From positions 15,287,520 through 15,351,519 of the forward strand of contig NC_080546.1 in NCBI RefSeq assembly GCF_028640845.1: a DNA stretch of 64,000 nucleotides, written 5' to 3'. Made by a program: the position numbers and the translations under genes. This stretch comes from Ahaetulla prasina. Taxonomy: Eukaryota > Chordata > Lepidosauria > Squamata > Colubridae. This document shows positions 62,691 through 64,000 of the stretch, piece by piece. The notes under the pieces were generated by a model. That model saw only the letters and a list, made by a program, of their open reading frames with translations. It was not told where the DNA came from and ran no database searches. The stretch's first letter is position 1; the number at the start of each line of letters is the position of its first letter.

Positions 62691-63740
62691 ATAAAAATAA
62701 ATAAACAAACACTAGGGCAATACTGTAATCTCTGTTTTTCAAAAGTGCCGTGTTATCTGAAAGAGCTAAAAAGCTGGAGTAATTTATATTCTGTATGGAT
62801 CAAAATTCATTACATCTCCTTTAAAGCATTCCTCTCTCATTTCAGTGTTTACCGCGGAAGGCAAATGACTGCATCAACAATCACATTTATTTTTGAGAGC
62901 AGTGGAGAAAGAAACAGCAATCAGTCCTGGTAGCTGATCCAAGGCGCTGATAGCTCCCTCTCTCATTGTTTATCTAGATGCAAATGCGAGGAATGATGAT
63001 AAAAACAGGAGAGGCCGTTTTAAAAATTCAGTCACGATCTTTGGGCCCACTGAGGCCCTTTGGGAGCTGTAGATTATTATTAAGAGGCCACTGAGAAGTG
63101 AGAGATTGCTTTGTAATTTGTGGCACTCCATCCATTTGGGAGGGCCTGGCGTAATTGACAATTTTGAAAAACATAATTGACAATTCAATTACATGGCGTA
63201 CAATGCAGGCAATGTTAATTTTGCCATCTCTTTTCGGCACAGAGCAAAAGTTGCTGCGTCTCATCTCCTCTTTTGCTGGGTACATCAATTAGAGGCTTCA
63301 TTTTGTGTGTGTGTGTGTGTGTAATCAGGCAGATTGTCTGCATGTTGTTTGATGGTGTTGTGAACTCCATTAGGAAGTTTTACTGACCCAGCTGCTCCGG
63401 TTTTAATTTCACTCTGTTTTTCACAACATACACATCCCTCTCGAGTCCAAGCTTAATGTGACTTCCAAAAGTGGTTTATGAGCTAAGTTGTGGTAAACAA
63501 AGAAGACCACTACAAGTTGAAAATCATGGTGTGTCATTGAATGGTTTACCTTATCACAATCAGTTTTTCATCTCAGCATGTGGAAGGCCGACCTGATTTA
63601 GGTACAGAAAGATGGTACTGGAATAGCCTCAAAATTGAGGTCCTTCTGCTTGTATCTACTCAGCTTCTTGCTCTCCATCTCTTCTGGGTTCCTCAGACTA
63701 GAATTAGGCCAGCATGTATATATTTCATGTTTATGAAGCA
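62691..63740. other. Candidate conserved noncoding block
   Basis: 62930-63440 is free of all repeat families seen elsewhere. It is dense in homeodomain-type cores, such as TAATTGACAATT (twice, near 63152 and 63175), TTCAATTACATGG and GGCAATGTTAATTTTGCC. A short GT run at 63306-63321 is the only simple repeat. No coding signature on either strand. Confidence 0.4.
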
Positions 63741-63748
63741 TTTTGAAA

Positions 63749-63852
63749 CAGGGGTCTCCAACCTTGGCCACTTTAAGACTTGTCTCATTTAAGACTGAAC
63801 TCTGGGAGTTGAAGTCCACAAGTCTTAAAGTGGCCAAGGTTGGAGACCCCTG
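63749..63852. mobile_element. Palindromic hAT-type MITE
   Basis: The 104-bp foldback spans CAGGGGTCTCCAACC to GGTTGGAGACCCCTG, with perfect duplications TTTTGAAA (63741-63748 and 63853-63860). Between the arms is a short ATTTAAGACTGAA centre. Confidence 0.93.
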
Positions 63853-64000
63853 TTTTGAAACATATAAGTACCCCAGCCTGACAATCACTGCAAAACGGAT
63901 AAAAGCCAAAATAATCATTAATCAATGGTCCTACAACCTTGGTTACATATTTCAAGATCACGTGAAGTGTTAATACCACTTTAAAATGCCTTGGTAAGAC

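Noticed and set aside
1..64000. A bacterial-style operon, defence system or intact host gene
   Set aside because: No ribosome-binding sites, operon spacing or intact host exons were found. The content is vertebrate transposable elements and simple repeats.

Overview
This window is animal nuclear DNA, almost certainly from a squamate reptile and most likely a snake. The evidence is the repeat content: CR1 LINEs whose 3' ends run into AATAG-type pentamer microsatellites, SINEs of the Sauria type, L2-like and Rex1-like LINEs, very many short hAT-type elements, and long simple repeats of both GGAA and GAAAA type. I found no intact host gene. The only traces of host genes are a processed HSPE1 (HSP10) pseudogene at 58.5-58.9 kb and a CpG-rich promoter/first-exon fragment carried inside a hAT transposon at 53.2-54.5 kb. 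The window reads as intergenic or intronic sequence built from several generations of nested insertions.

Layout. 0-14.5 kb: CR1 fragments, solo LTRs and hAT-type MITEs, many nested, plus an L2 LINE end and a Tc1/mariner remnant. 14.5-17.3 kb: a TA-flanked element interrupted by a hAT element and a 5'-truncated L2 LINE. 17.7-24.8 kb: L1-like, Sauria SINE and Rex1-like insertions and several microsatellites. 25-33.3 kb: dense hAT MITEs, including four joined end to end. 33.3-40.7 kb: a Helitron-like element, a 370-bp purine tract, an interrupted CR1 and a hAT carrying a 41-bp minisatellite. 40.7-45.3 kb: a complete Ty3/Gypsy element on the minus strand with two LTRs that look identical but a frameshifted interior. 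46.6-51.3 kb: a chromodomain Ty3/Gypsy element arranged LTR-interior-LTR-interior-LTR between one pair of 5-bp target duplications. 51.5-64 kb: more hAT elements, the captured exon, a higher-order TTCC repeat, the HSPE1 pseudogene, a solo LTR, a CR1-seeded microsatellite and a probable conserved noncoding block.

Many insertions can be delimited exactly because both target-site copies are visible: 8 bp for hAT, 5 bp for the LTR elements, TA for mariner-type elements and 17 bp for L1. Among the hAT elements, those with CAGGGGTCTCC, CAGGGGTGTCAAACTC, CAGTGATGG and related ends nearly always duplicate a site with TA at its centre. The CAGNGGTGAAAT/ACCGGTTC group never does. This suggests that at least two transposase systems shaped this locus. 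Family names come from recognised protein motifs and terminal sequences, not database searches, and edges marked approximate were judged by eye.
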